Shown: piece after piece, positions 7,003 to 13,537 of the stretch
Layout of the letters: every line of letters begins with the position of its first letter
How positions within the stretch are numbered: the first letter of the stretch is position 1
Made by a program: the position numbers and the translations under genes
The notes under the pieces: model-generated
What the model was told of the DNA's origin: nothing
Seen by the model: only the letters and a program-made list of their open reading frames with translations
Database searches by the model: none
From: JBOGWY01 sp050694015
GTDB lineage: Bacteria > Actinomycetota > CADDZG01 > WHSQ01
NCBI GenBank assembly: GCA_050694015.1
Contig: JBOGWY010000306.1
Location: forward strand, 1-16,873
Length of the DNA: 16,873 nucleotides
Direction of reading: 5' to 3'

Positions 7003-8418
7003 TCAGGCCCCGCCGACGAGACCCTCGCCGCGCCATTTCTTGAAGATCTCCTCACACTCCTGATGCGCCTGCTGGACCGACTCCTCCGGCTCCTGCTTGC
7101 CGCGCGCGACGCGCGCGAGCATGTTGGGCAGTACGTAGGTCCCGTTGATCTCGCCGATCGCGGGACTTGCCGGCCCCGGGTGCCCGAGGTTGGTCGACCA
7201 GTCGAGCGCGGTCTTCAGCGGCTGCAGCTTCGCCGGGTCATCCCCCTCGAGCGCGAAGGGGTCTTCGTCGAGCCATCCATCCAACTGCGGCACCTGGTCG
7301 GGGTAGCCGGGGAAGTCGTACAACTGCGATTCGTAGCAAAACCGCGCCGAGTTCGCGGTGTAGTGGAGCAGGAACTCCTGTGCGGCGTCGAGGTTCTGCG
7401 AGAACTTCGGAGCGATCCAGTTGTACATCACGTGCTGAGCCGCCATCTGGTCCTTGGGACCCTCGAGCGCAGGCACGAAGAAGATGTCTCGCGCGATGTC
7501 CGGGATGCTCTCCTGCGCCGTCCGCCACGCAGAGATCGAGTTGAGGATGTAGCTCAACTGGCCGGAGATGAGTCCTTCGTTGTTCGACGCCGGGTTCCAT
7601 GCGAAGACCTCCTCGGTCATCGCCGCGTCGAACAGCTCCTTGCAATACTCCACCGCCGCGATCGTGTCGTCCGAGGCCAGGGTGACGTTCTCGTTCGCGT
7701 CCTGCACAAAGCCACCGAAGGACCACAGCAACGCGCGCGCGTACATGTTCGAGTCGAGCTCCTGCGAGAGCCCGAGACCCATCTGGACGCCCTGATCCTT
7801 GTAGATCCGTCCTCCGCCCTGGAGGAGTTCATCCCAGCTCGACGGTCCGTCGGGGAAGTCGGCCTGCTCCCACATCGACTTCCGGTAATCGCCGGGATCG
7901 GGGGTCCACGCCGGGGCATAGGCGTAGAAGTTCTCGGTCGAGGGATTGAAGCTCGACTTCTGGCACAGCTCAAGCTGCCGCCCGAAACGCTTGTTGGCCT
8001 CGTCCATCAGGTCGTTCATGGGGTGAACGCTGGGCTCGAACTGCGACAGCGTCGCGATGAACTGGATGAGATCGTGACCCTCGCCGGCGGAGATCTCGGA
8101 TGAGATGCGCGCGGGGATCGTCGTGACGTCGATGTGGTCGACGGTGACGTTGACGCCGACTTGCTCGCCCCACTCCTGGGCCCAGTCGTCGAACCATCCG
8201 TCGTGCTGCGGAACGAAGTGGCTCCACAACAGGATGCGCAGGTCGCCCGACAGCTGTGTCGACGGTTCCTCAAACACCTCGTCGGGCGCGGCACCCGCAG
8301 GTGCTTGTCTCTGCGGCGTGTCCTCCCCTCGGGCGCAAGCGGCCGCCAACGCGGTGACGCTCACCGCCTGGATGAACCGCCGTCGCGAGATCTCGTACCG
8401 AATCATCCGCGGGGTCAT
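7003..8418 (-). CDS. Extracellular solute-binding protein (family 1), Tat lipoprotein
   Basis: A 471-residue substrate-binding lipoprotein and the first gene of the ABC operon. The N-terminus has a twin-arginine motif SRRRFIQ (11-17), a hydrophobic stretch, and a likely lipobox ending at C28 (ALAAAC). Position -3 is Ala rather than the usual Leu, so lipidation is probable but not perfect. The mature part has the length and aromatic richness of CUT1 binding proteins for sugars or related solutes. ATG 8418 is supported by AAGGAGG with a 6-nt spacer. Folding before export by Tat is less common for sugar-binding proteins than Sec export. The ligand cannot be identified from sequence. Confidence 0.88.
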   Translation of the reverse strand: MTPRMIRYEISRRRFIQAVSVTALAAACARGEDTPQRQAPAGAAPDEVFEEPSTQLSGDLRILLWSHFVPQHDGWFDDWAQEWGEQVGVNVTVDHIDVTTIPARISSEISAGEGHDLIQFIATLSQFEPSVHPMNDLMDEANKRFGRQLELCQKSSFNPSTENFYAYAPAWTPDPGDYRKSMWEQADFPDGPSSWDELLQGGGRIYKDQGVQMGLGLSQELDSNMYARALLWSFGGFVQDANENVTLASDDTIAAVEYCKELFDAAMTEEVFAWNPASNNEGLISGQLSYILNSISAWRTAQESIPDIARDIFFVPALEGPKDQMAAQHVMYNWIAPKFSQNLDAAQEFLLHYTANSARFCYESQLYDFPGYPDQVPQLDGWLDEDPFALEGDDPAKLQPLKTALDWSTNLGHPGPASPAIGEINGTYVLPNMLARVARGKQEPEESVQQAHQECEEIFKKWRGEGLVGGA

Positions 8419-8551
8419 GATGCGCCTCCTTCATCAACTCCCACGGAGGAAGCGGGCGGCTCGATGAGGTCCTGCTCAACGAGGAACCTGCTCGCGGCAG
8501 CCGATCGCGGCAGGGAAACCCATTGCGGAAGCACGTACGCTCCCTCCCCCT

Positions 8552-8578
8552 GTTCGGGACCGTAGCATCTCCCGGAAC
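8552..8578. promoter_or_regulatory. Bulged inverted repeat in divergent promoter region
   Basis: The 211-nt gap 8419-8629 separates the ABC operon (-) from the quinone reductase-like gene (+) and must hold both promoters. GTTCGGGA (8552-8559) and TCCCGGAAC (8570-8578) form an inverted repeat with a one-base bulge. Between them are -10-like hexamers on both strands, TAGCAT on plus at 8563-8568 and TACGGT on minus at 8565-8560. I see no good -35 for either, so this is only a candidate operator. A direct repeat TCGCGGCAG also occurs twice near 8485-8515. Nothing else is recognisable in this gap. Confidence 0.25.
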
Positions 8579-8629
8579 GTCTCCCGCCGCGCTTCCGCGT
8601 CACCGCGAGTCGAACATGAAGGAGGCTTC

Positions 8630-9598
8630 ATGCGCGTCGTACAGATCCAGACCTCGGGCGGCCCCGAGGTCCTCGAGCTTGCCGACATCGCCGTGCCCGA
8701 GCCGGGTTCCGGAGAGATCCGGGTCCGGATCGAAGCGGCCGGCGTGAACTTCATCGACACCTACCACCGCCGGGGGCTCTATCCGCTCGAGATGCCGGCG
8801 ACGATCGGCGTCGAGGCCGGGGGGGTCGTCGACGCCGTCGGAGACGACGTCACAACGGTCTCGGTCGGCGATCGGGTCGCCTACTGCGATCAGCGAGGTG
8901 CCTACGCGGAAGTGCAGGTCGTATCGGCGGCCTCGGTGGTGAAGGTCCCGGACGGCGTGGAGACAAGGACCGCGGCCGCGGCGGTGCTGCAAGGCATGAC
9001 CGCGCATTACCTCGCGTTCGACACGTACGCGCTGCAGCAGGGCGAATCCGTGCTCGTGCACGCCGCGGCGGGAGGCGCCGGTCATCTGTTGACGCAGGTA
9101 TGCAAGTTGCGAGGAGCGAGGGTGATCGCGACCTGCGGAACGAAGGAAAAGGCCGAGCTCGTCCGCGGTCTCGGCGCCGACGAGGTCGTCGTGTACACCG
9201 AAGAGCGGTTCACGGATGCCGTCGAACGGTTCACGGGGGGCCGCGGGGTAGACGTCGTCTACGACGGCGTGGGGAAAAGCACCTTCCACGACGGTCTCAC
9301 CTGTTTGCGACCGCGCGGCATGATGGTTCTCTACGGACAGGCGAGTGGGCCCGTAGAACCGATCGATCCGCAGGAACTCAACCGGTTGGGCTCTCTGTTC
9401 CTCACGCGCCCGACCCTCTTCCATTACGTGGCGCAACGGGCCGACCTGGAACGGCGAGCGAGCGACCTCTTCGCGTGGATCGCGAAGGGAGAAGTGGAGG
9501 TCCGGATCGATCGCGACTTCCCTCTAGAAGAAGCCGCCGACGCGCATCGATACCTCGAGGGCCGCGGAACGCGCGGCAAAGTCCTGCTGATCCCGTAG
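8630..9598 (+). CDS. qor: Zinc-free MDR oxidoreductase, NADPH:quinone reductase family
   Basis: A 322-residue medium-chain reductase of the quinone oxidoreductase type. It has an N-terminal GroES-like catalytic domain (1 to about 115, with AAGVNFIDTYHRRGLYP at 37-53) and a Rossmann domain with the NADPH motif AAAGGAGHLL (145-154). The zinc ligand set of alcohol dehydrogenases is absent. The C-terminus (GRGTRGKVLLIP) is the standard family ending. The expected role is NADPH-dependent one- or two-electron reduction of quinones or enones in the cytosol. ATG 8630 has a strong GAAGGAGG site 4 nt upstream. The next gene follows after 47 nt, so co-expression is possible, though the carboxyltransferase may have its own promoter. 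Confidence 0.9.
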   Translation: MRVVQIQTSGGPEVLELADIAVPEPGSGEIRVRIEAAGVNFIDTYHRRGLYPLEMPATIGVEAGGVVDAVGDDVTTVSVGDRVAYCDQRGAYAEVQVVSAASVVKVPDGVETRTAAAAVLQGMTAHYLAFDTYALQQGESVLVHAAAGGAGHLLTQVCKLRGARVIATCGTKEKAELVRGLGADEVVVYTEERFTDAVERFTGGRGVDVVYDGVGKSTFHDGLTCLRPRGMMVLYGQASGPVEPIDPQELNRLGSLFLTRPTLFHYVAQRADLERRASDLFAWIAKGEVEVRIDRDFPLEEAADAHRYLEGRGTRGKVLLIP

Positions 9599-9630
9599 CA
9601 CCTCGGACGACGCCACAGCTACACGCCCCG

Positions 9631-9636
9631 TAGAGT
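9631..9636 (+). promoter_or_regulatory. -10-like element for leaderless carboxyltransferase transcript
   Basis: TAGAGT ends 9 nt before the ATG at 9646, and no ribosome binding site is present between them. This TAnnnT-to-ATG spacing is typical of leaderless transcripts in actinobacteria. No -35 is evident. Confidence 0.35.
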
Positions 9637-9645
9637 CCTCCTGTT

Positions 9646-11196
9646 ATGGGACCCGAGGAACCGAGACCTGAGTTCGAGGAACTCTTAGAGCGGCGCGCCG
9701 CGATGAGCGACGAGGCCCGGACCGAGGCCGTCCAGAAACGACGCGCCCGGGGACGCCGCACCGCGCGGGAGAACGTGGCCGACCTTTGCGACAAGGGCAC
9801 GTTCGTCGAGTACGGCGCTCTCGCCGTCGCCGCCCAACGAAGCCGGCGCTCGATCGAAGACCTCGTCGCCAAGACGCCGGCGGACGGTCTTATCGGCGGC
9901 ATCGGGAAGATCGAGGGACGGCCGTGCGCGGTCCTCTCCTACGACTACACGGTGCTCGCAGGAACGCAGGGCGCGGTCAACCACCGCAAGAAGGACCGGC
10001 TCTTCGACGTGATCGCGCGACTCAAGCTTCCGGTCGTTCTCTTCGCGGAGGGCGGGGGCGGCCGCCCGGGCGACACGGATGTTCCGACGGTGTCGGGACT
10101 CGACACCATGGCATTCGCTCTGTTCGCGCGTTTGAGCGGCCTCGTCCCGTCGATCGGCGTCGCGTCGGGTTACTGCTTCGCGGGCAACGCCGCCCTGCTC
10201 GGTTGTTGCGATCTAATCATCGCGACCGCCGACGCCAACATCGGGATGGGCGGTCCCGCGATGATCGAAGCCGGCGGCTTGGGCGCCCACCCGCCCGAGG
10301 AGATCGGGCCCGCGCCGATGCACGCGCGGACCGGATCAGTCGACGTACTCGTTGCCGACGATGCGGAGGCCGTCACAACCGCGAAGACGCTTCTGTCTTA
10401 TTTCGGAGACCGTGCGGGATCGTGGGACGAGTCCGACCAGGCCATCCTGCGAACGGCGGTCCCGGAACACCGGCGCACCGCTTACGACCCGCGCCCCGTG
10501 ATTGAGACCATCGCGGATCCCGGAAGCGTGACCGAGTTGCGTCGAGAGTTCGGGCGAACGATCGTGACCGGCCTAGCGCGGGTCGAGGGTCGCCCCGTGG
10601 GGATCTTCGCCAACGACTCGCGAAGACTGGGCGGGGCGATCGATTCGGAAGGAGCCGATAAGGCTGCTCGTTTCATGGCGCTATGCGACGCGCACGGGTT
10701 ACCGATCGTCTCCCTCTGCGACACTCCCGGATTCATGGTCGGTCCGAAGGCCGAGGAGACCGCACAGGTGCGCCACTTCGCGCGCATGTTCGTCACCGGC
10801 GCGAGCGTGACCGTGCCGTACATAACGGTGGTGTTGCGGAAGGGATACGGGCTCGGAGCCCAGGCGATGGCGGGCGGTTCGTTCCACGCCCCGTTGCTGA
10901 CGGTGTCGTGGCCGACCGGAGAGTTCGGCGGGATGAATCTCGAGGGGGCAGTTCGGCTGGGCTTCCGCAAGGAACTCGATTCGATCGAGGACCCGACCGA
11001 TCGCGAGAACGCGTTCGAGGCGATGGTGGCCGAGGCCTACCAACGCGGCAAGGCGCTCAACCTCGCGTCCCATTTCGAGATAGACGACGTGATCGACCCG
11101 GCGGATACCCGCGGGGTCATCGCCGACATGCTCGCTTCGTGTCCTCCACGGCCGATCCGCGACGGAAAGAAGCGTCCTCTCGTCGACCCGTGGTGA
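9646..11196 (+). CDS. Acyl-CoA carboxylase carboxyltransferase subunit family protein
   Basis: A 516-residue protein with two crotonase-fold halves, as in the beta subunits of acetyl-, propionyl- and methylcrotonyl-CoA carboxylases, which transfer CO2 from biotin to an acyl-CoA. The N-terminal half has the family start (GTFVEYGALA, 51-60) and the acyl-CoA site region with GGGGRPGD (136-143) and GYCFAGNAALLGCCD (175-189). The C-terminal half has LCDTPGFMVGP, GYGLGAQAMAGGSF and WPTGEFGGMNLEGAV, which correspond to the biotin-binding site. GGGGRPGD replaces the SGGARIQEG type of motif usual in PccB/AccD5, so this is a divergent subgroup. No biotin carboxylase or biotin carrier gene is nearby; those subunits would come from elsewhere. 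It may be leaderless. Confidence 0.88.
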   Translation: MGPEEPRPEFEELLERRAAMSDEARTEAVQKRRARGRRTARENVADLCDKGTFVEYGALAVAAQRSRRSIEDLVAKTPADGLIGGIGKIEGRPCAVLSYDYTVLAGTQGAVNHRKKDRLFDVIARLKLPVVLFAEGGGGRPGDTDVPTVSGLDTMAFALFARLSGLVPSIGVASGYCFAGNAALLGCCDLIIATADANIGMGGPAMIEAGGLGAHPPEEIGPAPMHARTGSVDVLVADDAEAVTTAKTLLSYFGDRAGSWDESDQAILRTAVPEHRRTAYDPRPVIETIADPGSVTELRREFGRTIVTGLARVEGRPVGIFANDSRRLGGAIDSEGADKAARFMALCDAHGLPIVSLCDTPGFMVGPKAEETAQVRHFARMFVTGASVTVPYITVVLRKGYGLGAQAMAGGSFHAPLLTVSWPTGEFGGMNLEGAVRLGFRKELDSIEDPTDRENAFEAMVAEAYQRGKALNLASHFEIDDVIDPADTRGVIADMLASCPPRPIRDGKKRPLVDPW

Positions 11197-11237
11197 CCAC
11201 GGAGCGAGCCTGGACCCCGCGGTGCATGGTCAGGACG

Positions 11238-11264
11238 GTGACACTGTTACGTAGCTCTTAGCAT
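11238..11264 (+). promoter_or_regulatory. Candidate promoter of the rhodanese redox operon
   Basis: GTGACA at 11238-11243 matches the -35 consensus in five of six positions, and TAGCAT at 11259-11264 is -10-like, with a 15-nt spacer that is slightly short. It lies in the 191-nt gap after the carboxyltransferase stop. If right, the leader is about 115 nt and contains a hairpin and a 16-codon reading frame. Confidence 0.3.
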
Positions 11265-11277
11265 GCCCGGCGGCATG
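11262..11277 (+). promoter_or_regulatory. Hairpin/palindrome at predicted transcript start
   Basis: CATGCC and GGCATG pair perfectly around CGGC. It overlaps the end of the candidate -10 and the expected start site, so it could be an operator or a 5' leader hairpin. No known regulator motif is recognised. Confidence 0.3.
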
Positions 11278-11323
11278 ATCCAAGTTAGCTCCGTGACCAT
11301 CGCGGGAAGGAGACGGAGAGCTC

Positions 11324-11374
11324 ATGGCAGGAGGAGGTATGCCGCGCAGATCGATCAAGATCCCCCGGACCTAG
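11324..11374 (+). CDS. Possible 16-residue leader peptide
   Basis: The reading frame MAGGGMPRRSIKIPRT has an upstream GGAGAG ribosome-binding-like site and ends in a TAG that overlaps the TAGGAGG site of the next gene. Translation of this peptide could therefore be coupled to the rhodanese gene. Its end (SIKIPR) is nearly identical to the KIKIPR of the zinc-motif protein at the other end of the cluster, through a shared 15-bp sequence. It contains no Cys or other attenuation-type codon run. It may be a leader peptide, a duplicated gene scrap, or chance. Confidence 0.25.
   Translation: MAGGGMPRRSIKIPRT
11353..11367. repeat. 15-bp direct repeat, copy 1
   Basis: GATCAAGATCCCCCG occurs here and again, identically and in the same orientation, at 13698-13712. 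The two copies bracket the rhodanese, thioredoxin-like and CcdA genes. In copy 2 it encodes part of the zinc-motif protein tail. Confidence 0.6.
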
Positions 11375-11387
11375 GAGGCGAACGAAG

Positions 11388-12110
11388 ATGCCGATTGAGA
11401 TCGACGCTCACGAACTGCAACGCTTGCTGGAGCGCCCAGGAACACAACTCATCGAGGTCCTTCCGCCGCGCGAGTACTACGAGGAGCATCTCCCGGGCGC
11501 GGTCAACATCCCCCTTAAATCCTTCACTCCGGTGAACCTTTCGTCGCTTGATCGTGACGCGCCTGTGATCGTGTATTGCTGGGACGACGACTGAGACATG
11601 AGTCCACGAGCTGCGTGGCAGCTCGAAGCGATAGGTTTCACGAAGGTCTACGACTACTCCGAAGGAAAACTCGACTGGATCGCGCGGGGCCTTCCGGTCG
11701 AGGGCGCCGGTCCTCACTATGGAGTCGCCGGCGAAGTTGCCGACAGGGACGCGGTTCTCGCATGCCGAGTTGGAGACCACGTTCGCGACGTCGCCCCGAA
11801 GCTTGCTTCGGAACCCCACGATTACTGCGTCGTTCTCAACGAACAAGGCGTCGTCCTCGGACGGATGCGAACGAAGGACCTACGGGGAAGATCCCACGAT
11901 GATCCGGTTGAGGTCGTGATGGAACCGGGGCCGACAACACTACGTCCAAAGGAACCCGCCGCTGCCCTCTTGGAGAGGATGAAGAAGAAGAACGTGCCCA
12001 CCGTGATAGTCACGACGAAGACCGGGCGACTGGTGGGAGCCGTCACTCAGAACGCGTTGACGAGATTGCTTTCGCGCACCGAACCAGGCGTTTCGCAGCA
12101 GTTCGGCTGA
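11388..12110 (+). CDS. Rhodanese-CBS protein with in-frame UGA, candidate selenoprotein
   Basis: A 240-codon frame with one internal TGA at codon 69 (11592-11594). Residues 1-106 form a rhodanese (sulfurtransferase) domain: EVLPPREYYEEHLPGAVNIP (23-42), the strand and catalytic Cys VIVYC (C64), then W-D-D-D, the TGA, D-M-S-P-R-A-A-W, and the family end GLPVEG (101-106). Residues about 112-235 look like a CBS-domain pair, which usually senses adenine nucleotides. As I recall, homologues have Cys at the TGA position, so selenocysteine would replace Cys five residues after the catalytic Cys. A SECIS-like hairpin follows at 11607-11625. The start has TAGGAGG 9 nt upstream. The downstream half begins with an ATG at 11598 that lacks a ribosome binding site and would be half a fold, so two separate genes are unlikely. 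Alternatives are a nonsense mutation or a sequencing error. Confidence 0.7.
11607..11625 (+). promoter_or_regulatory. Candidate bacterial SECIS hairpin
   Basis: CGAGCTG (11607-11613) and CAGCTCG (11619-11625) pair perfectly over 7 bp around the loop CGTGG. The loop begins 19 nt after the TGA. The known E. coli fdhF element has its SelB-contacting G and U in the apical loop, at about positions 23-24 counted from the U of UGA; here G-U lies at positions 24-25. There is no bulged U as in E. coli, but that feature varies among bacteria. An overlapping alternative hairpin (CCACG/CGTGG) is weaker. Confidence 0.6.
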
Positions 12111-12146
12111 CGAACGGGTCAGATCATCTTCGTGGCACTGAAAAAT

Positions 12147-12159
12147 GGTCGCCGCGACC
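12147..12159. promoter_or_regulatory. Palindrome upstream of thioredoxin-like gene
   Basis: GGTCGC and GCGACC are perfect inverted arms around a single C. They lie in the 110-nt gap between the rhodanese-CBS gene and the thioredoxin-like gene, directly after an A-tract. Candidate operator; no clear promoter is seen with it. Confidence 0.25.
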
Positions 12160-12220
12160 TGGATTGTCAGGAAGCGCACAGTCGCGGAACCTACGAACCC
12201 CGGCCGAGGTTCTTCGCACC

Positions 12221-12601
12221 ATGCACGTAACGCTGCGCTATTTCGACGGTTGTCCCAGCTGGAGGATTGCCCAGGAGCGTCTCTACGACGTCATACATGA
12301 GCTGCCCCTCGACCTTCGCCCAGCGATCATGGTCGAACGGGTTCGGTCCCCGGAGGAGGCCGAGCAGCTGCGCTTCCGGGGGTCCCCCACCATCCTGATC
12401 GACGGACGCGACCCGTTCGCCCATGATTCCGCCCCCACCGGCTTCGCATGCCGTGTGTATCGAACTGAGGTCGGACTCGAGGGATCCCCATCCATTACGC
12501 AACTGCGACAGATCCTCAAGACGTCTGGAACGAGCGACGCGCGCAATCATCGGGCCGCACCCGAGTCCTCTCCTATGGGCATGCCGCGCAAGGAGGGATG
12601 A
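12221..12601 (+). CDS. Thioredoxin-like fold protein
   Basis: A 126-residue small thiol protein. The N-terminus has the thioredoxin first strand and active-site-like turn LRYFDGCPSW (C11, with Trp in place of the second Cys). The middle has the cis-Pro region FRGSPTILIDG (52-62, P56), and a second Cys is C77 (FACRVY). The last 25 residues are polar and probably disordered. The frame opens earlier, at a TTG at 12164, but homology-like sequence begins at ATG 12221, preceded by a modest GAGG 11 nt upstream. It ends with TGA at 12599-12601, abutting the CcdA start. With a membrane electron carrier next to it, a role as redox partner is likely. Metal or mercury handling is an alternative. Confidence 0.8.
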   Translation: MHVTLRYFDGCPSWRIAQERLYDVIHELPLDLRPAIMVERVRSPEEAEQLRFRGSPTILIDGRDPFAHDSAPTGFACRVYRTEVGLEGSPSITQLRQILKTSGTSDARNHRAAPESSPMGMPRKEG

Positions 12602-13537
12602 GTGGGCGCGATCACGATCGCGTTGGTGGCAGGAGGACTATCGACGGTTAATCCGTGCGGGTTCGCGCTCCTGCCTGCGTTCTTGTCGTTCTATGTGGGT
12701 GCCGACGAAGACCGCTTGCCGTCTGCGCCGACAAGGATGCTCCAGGCGCTGATGGTGGGAGCTCTCGTAAGCGCGGGTTTCCTCACCGTGTTCATCTCGC
12801 TGGCGATTCCCCTCTCATACGGCGCGGCACGATTGACCGGCGCCATCCCGTGGGCGGGCATGGTGATTGGTGTCGCTCTCGTCATCGCCGGCGGCATGCT
12901 TCTCGCCGGGTCCCACCTCTCGGTTTCGTTCCCCAATCCCGTGCGCGTCAAGCGCGACCGCCGTCTACGAACCATGTATCTGTTCGGGATCGGCTACGGC
13001 ATCGCGTCGCTGGGGTGCACGCTCCCCGTCTTCCTTGCGGTTGTCGGCGCGTCGCTGTCGAGCGGTGAAACGCTTACAGCGGTCGGCGTCGTCACCGCCT
13101 ACGGCGCGGGGATGTCGATCATCATGATGGCCCTGTCGATGGGAGCCGGCCTGCTCAGACAAGGCCTGGCGTCGAATCTCAAGCGGCTGGTTCCCCACAT
13201 GCATCGCATCTCGGGTGGCCTGTTGATCGTGACGGGGGTCTATCTCGCCTATTACTGGATCCGAGTCCGCTTCGGGTCGATGTTGACCCTGTCGAGCGAT
13301 CCCCTCATCGGAACGATCGAACGTTTCTCCGCGACGGTGCAGCGCGCCGCTGCGTCGGGGACGGGAAGGTGGATCCTCCCGATCGCCGTGGTGGCCATCG
13401 GCGGCGTGCTCATCGGGGCATTCGCTCGCGCGCGATCGTCGCGGACGAACGGTACGAGCGAGCGGTATGACGACGATGCCGATGGAGGGAACGACGGAAC
13501 CGAGACGGCCCGGCACGCCGACCACGTGCATCCGTGA
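12602..13537 (+). CDS. ccdA: CcdA/DsbD-type transmembrane thiol-disulfide electron carrier
   Basis: A 311-residue membrane protein of the CcdA family, which moves reducing equivalents from cytoplasmic thioredoxin to extracytoplasmic thiol proteins. The two redox cysteines are C19 in LSTVNPCGFALLPAFLSFY and C139 in IASLGCTLPVF, both in family-typical settings. About six core helices lie within residues 1-220, with an extra one near 257-276. The last 35 residues are hydrophilic, rich in Asp, Gly and Thr, with three His at the end (HADHVHP). The start is GTG 12602, with AAGGAGG upstream inside the end of the thioredoxin-like gene, so the two genes are coupled. Specific roles known for the family include cytochrome c maturation and oxidative-folding support. 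Confidence 0.88.
   Translation: MGAITIALVAGGLSTVNPCGFALLPAFLSFYVGADEDRLPSAPTRMLQALMVGALVSAGFLTVFISLAIPLSYGAARLTGAIPWAGMVIGVALVIAGGMLLAGSHLSVSFPNPVRVKRDRRLRTMYLFGIGYGIASLGCTLPVFLAVVGASLSSGETLTAVGVVTAYGAGMSIIMMALSMGAGLLRQGLASNLKRLVPHMHRISGGLLIVTGVYLAYYWIRVRFGSMLTLSSDPLIGTIERFSATVQRAAASGTGRWILPIAVVAIGGVLIGAFARARSSRTNGTSERYDDDADGGNDGTETARHADHVHP

Noticed and set aside
6730..8103. 457-codon plus-strand open frame
   Set aside because: It is antisense to the ATPase and substrate-binding protein genes, which have complete family motifs. It is Arg-rich with no recognisable domain, as expected for a shadow frame in GC-rich DNA.
8600..9436. 278-codon minus-strand open frame
   Set aside because: It is antisense to the quinone reductase-like gene and shows no domain motif; a shadow frame.
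11263..11535. 90-codon open frame overlapping the rhodanese start
   Set aside because: It runs out of frame through the conserved rhodanese N-terminus, is Arg-rich, and has no ribosome binding site.
11592..11594. TGA read as tryptophan through a changed genetic code
   Set aside because: Many genes in the window end properly at TGA (for example at 517, 11196, 12601 and 13537), so TGA is a normal stop here.
11598..12110. Independent gene starting at ATG 11598
   Set aside because: There is no ribosome binding site, and the product would start in the middle of a rhodanese domain. It is better read as the continuation of 11388 through the TGA.
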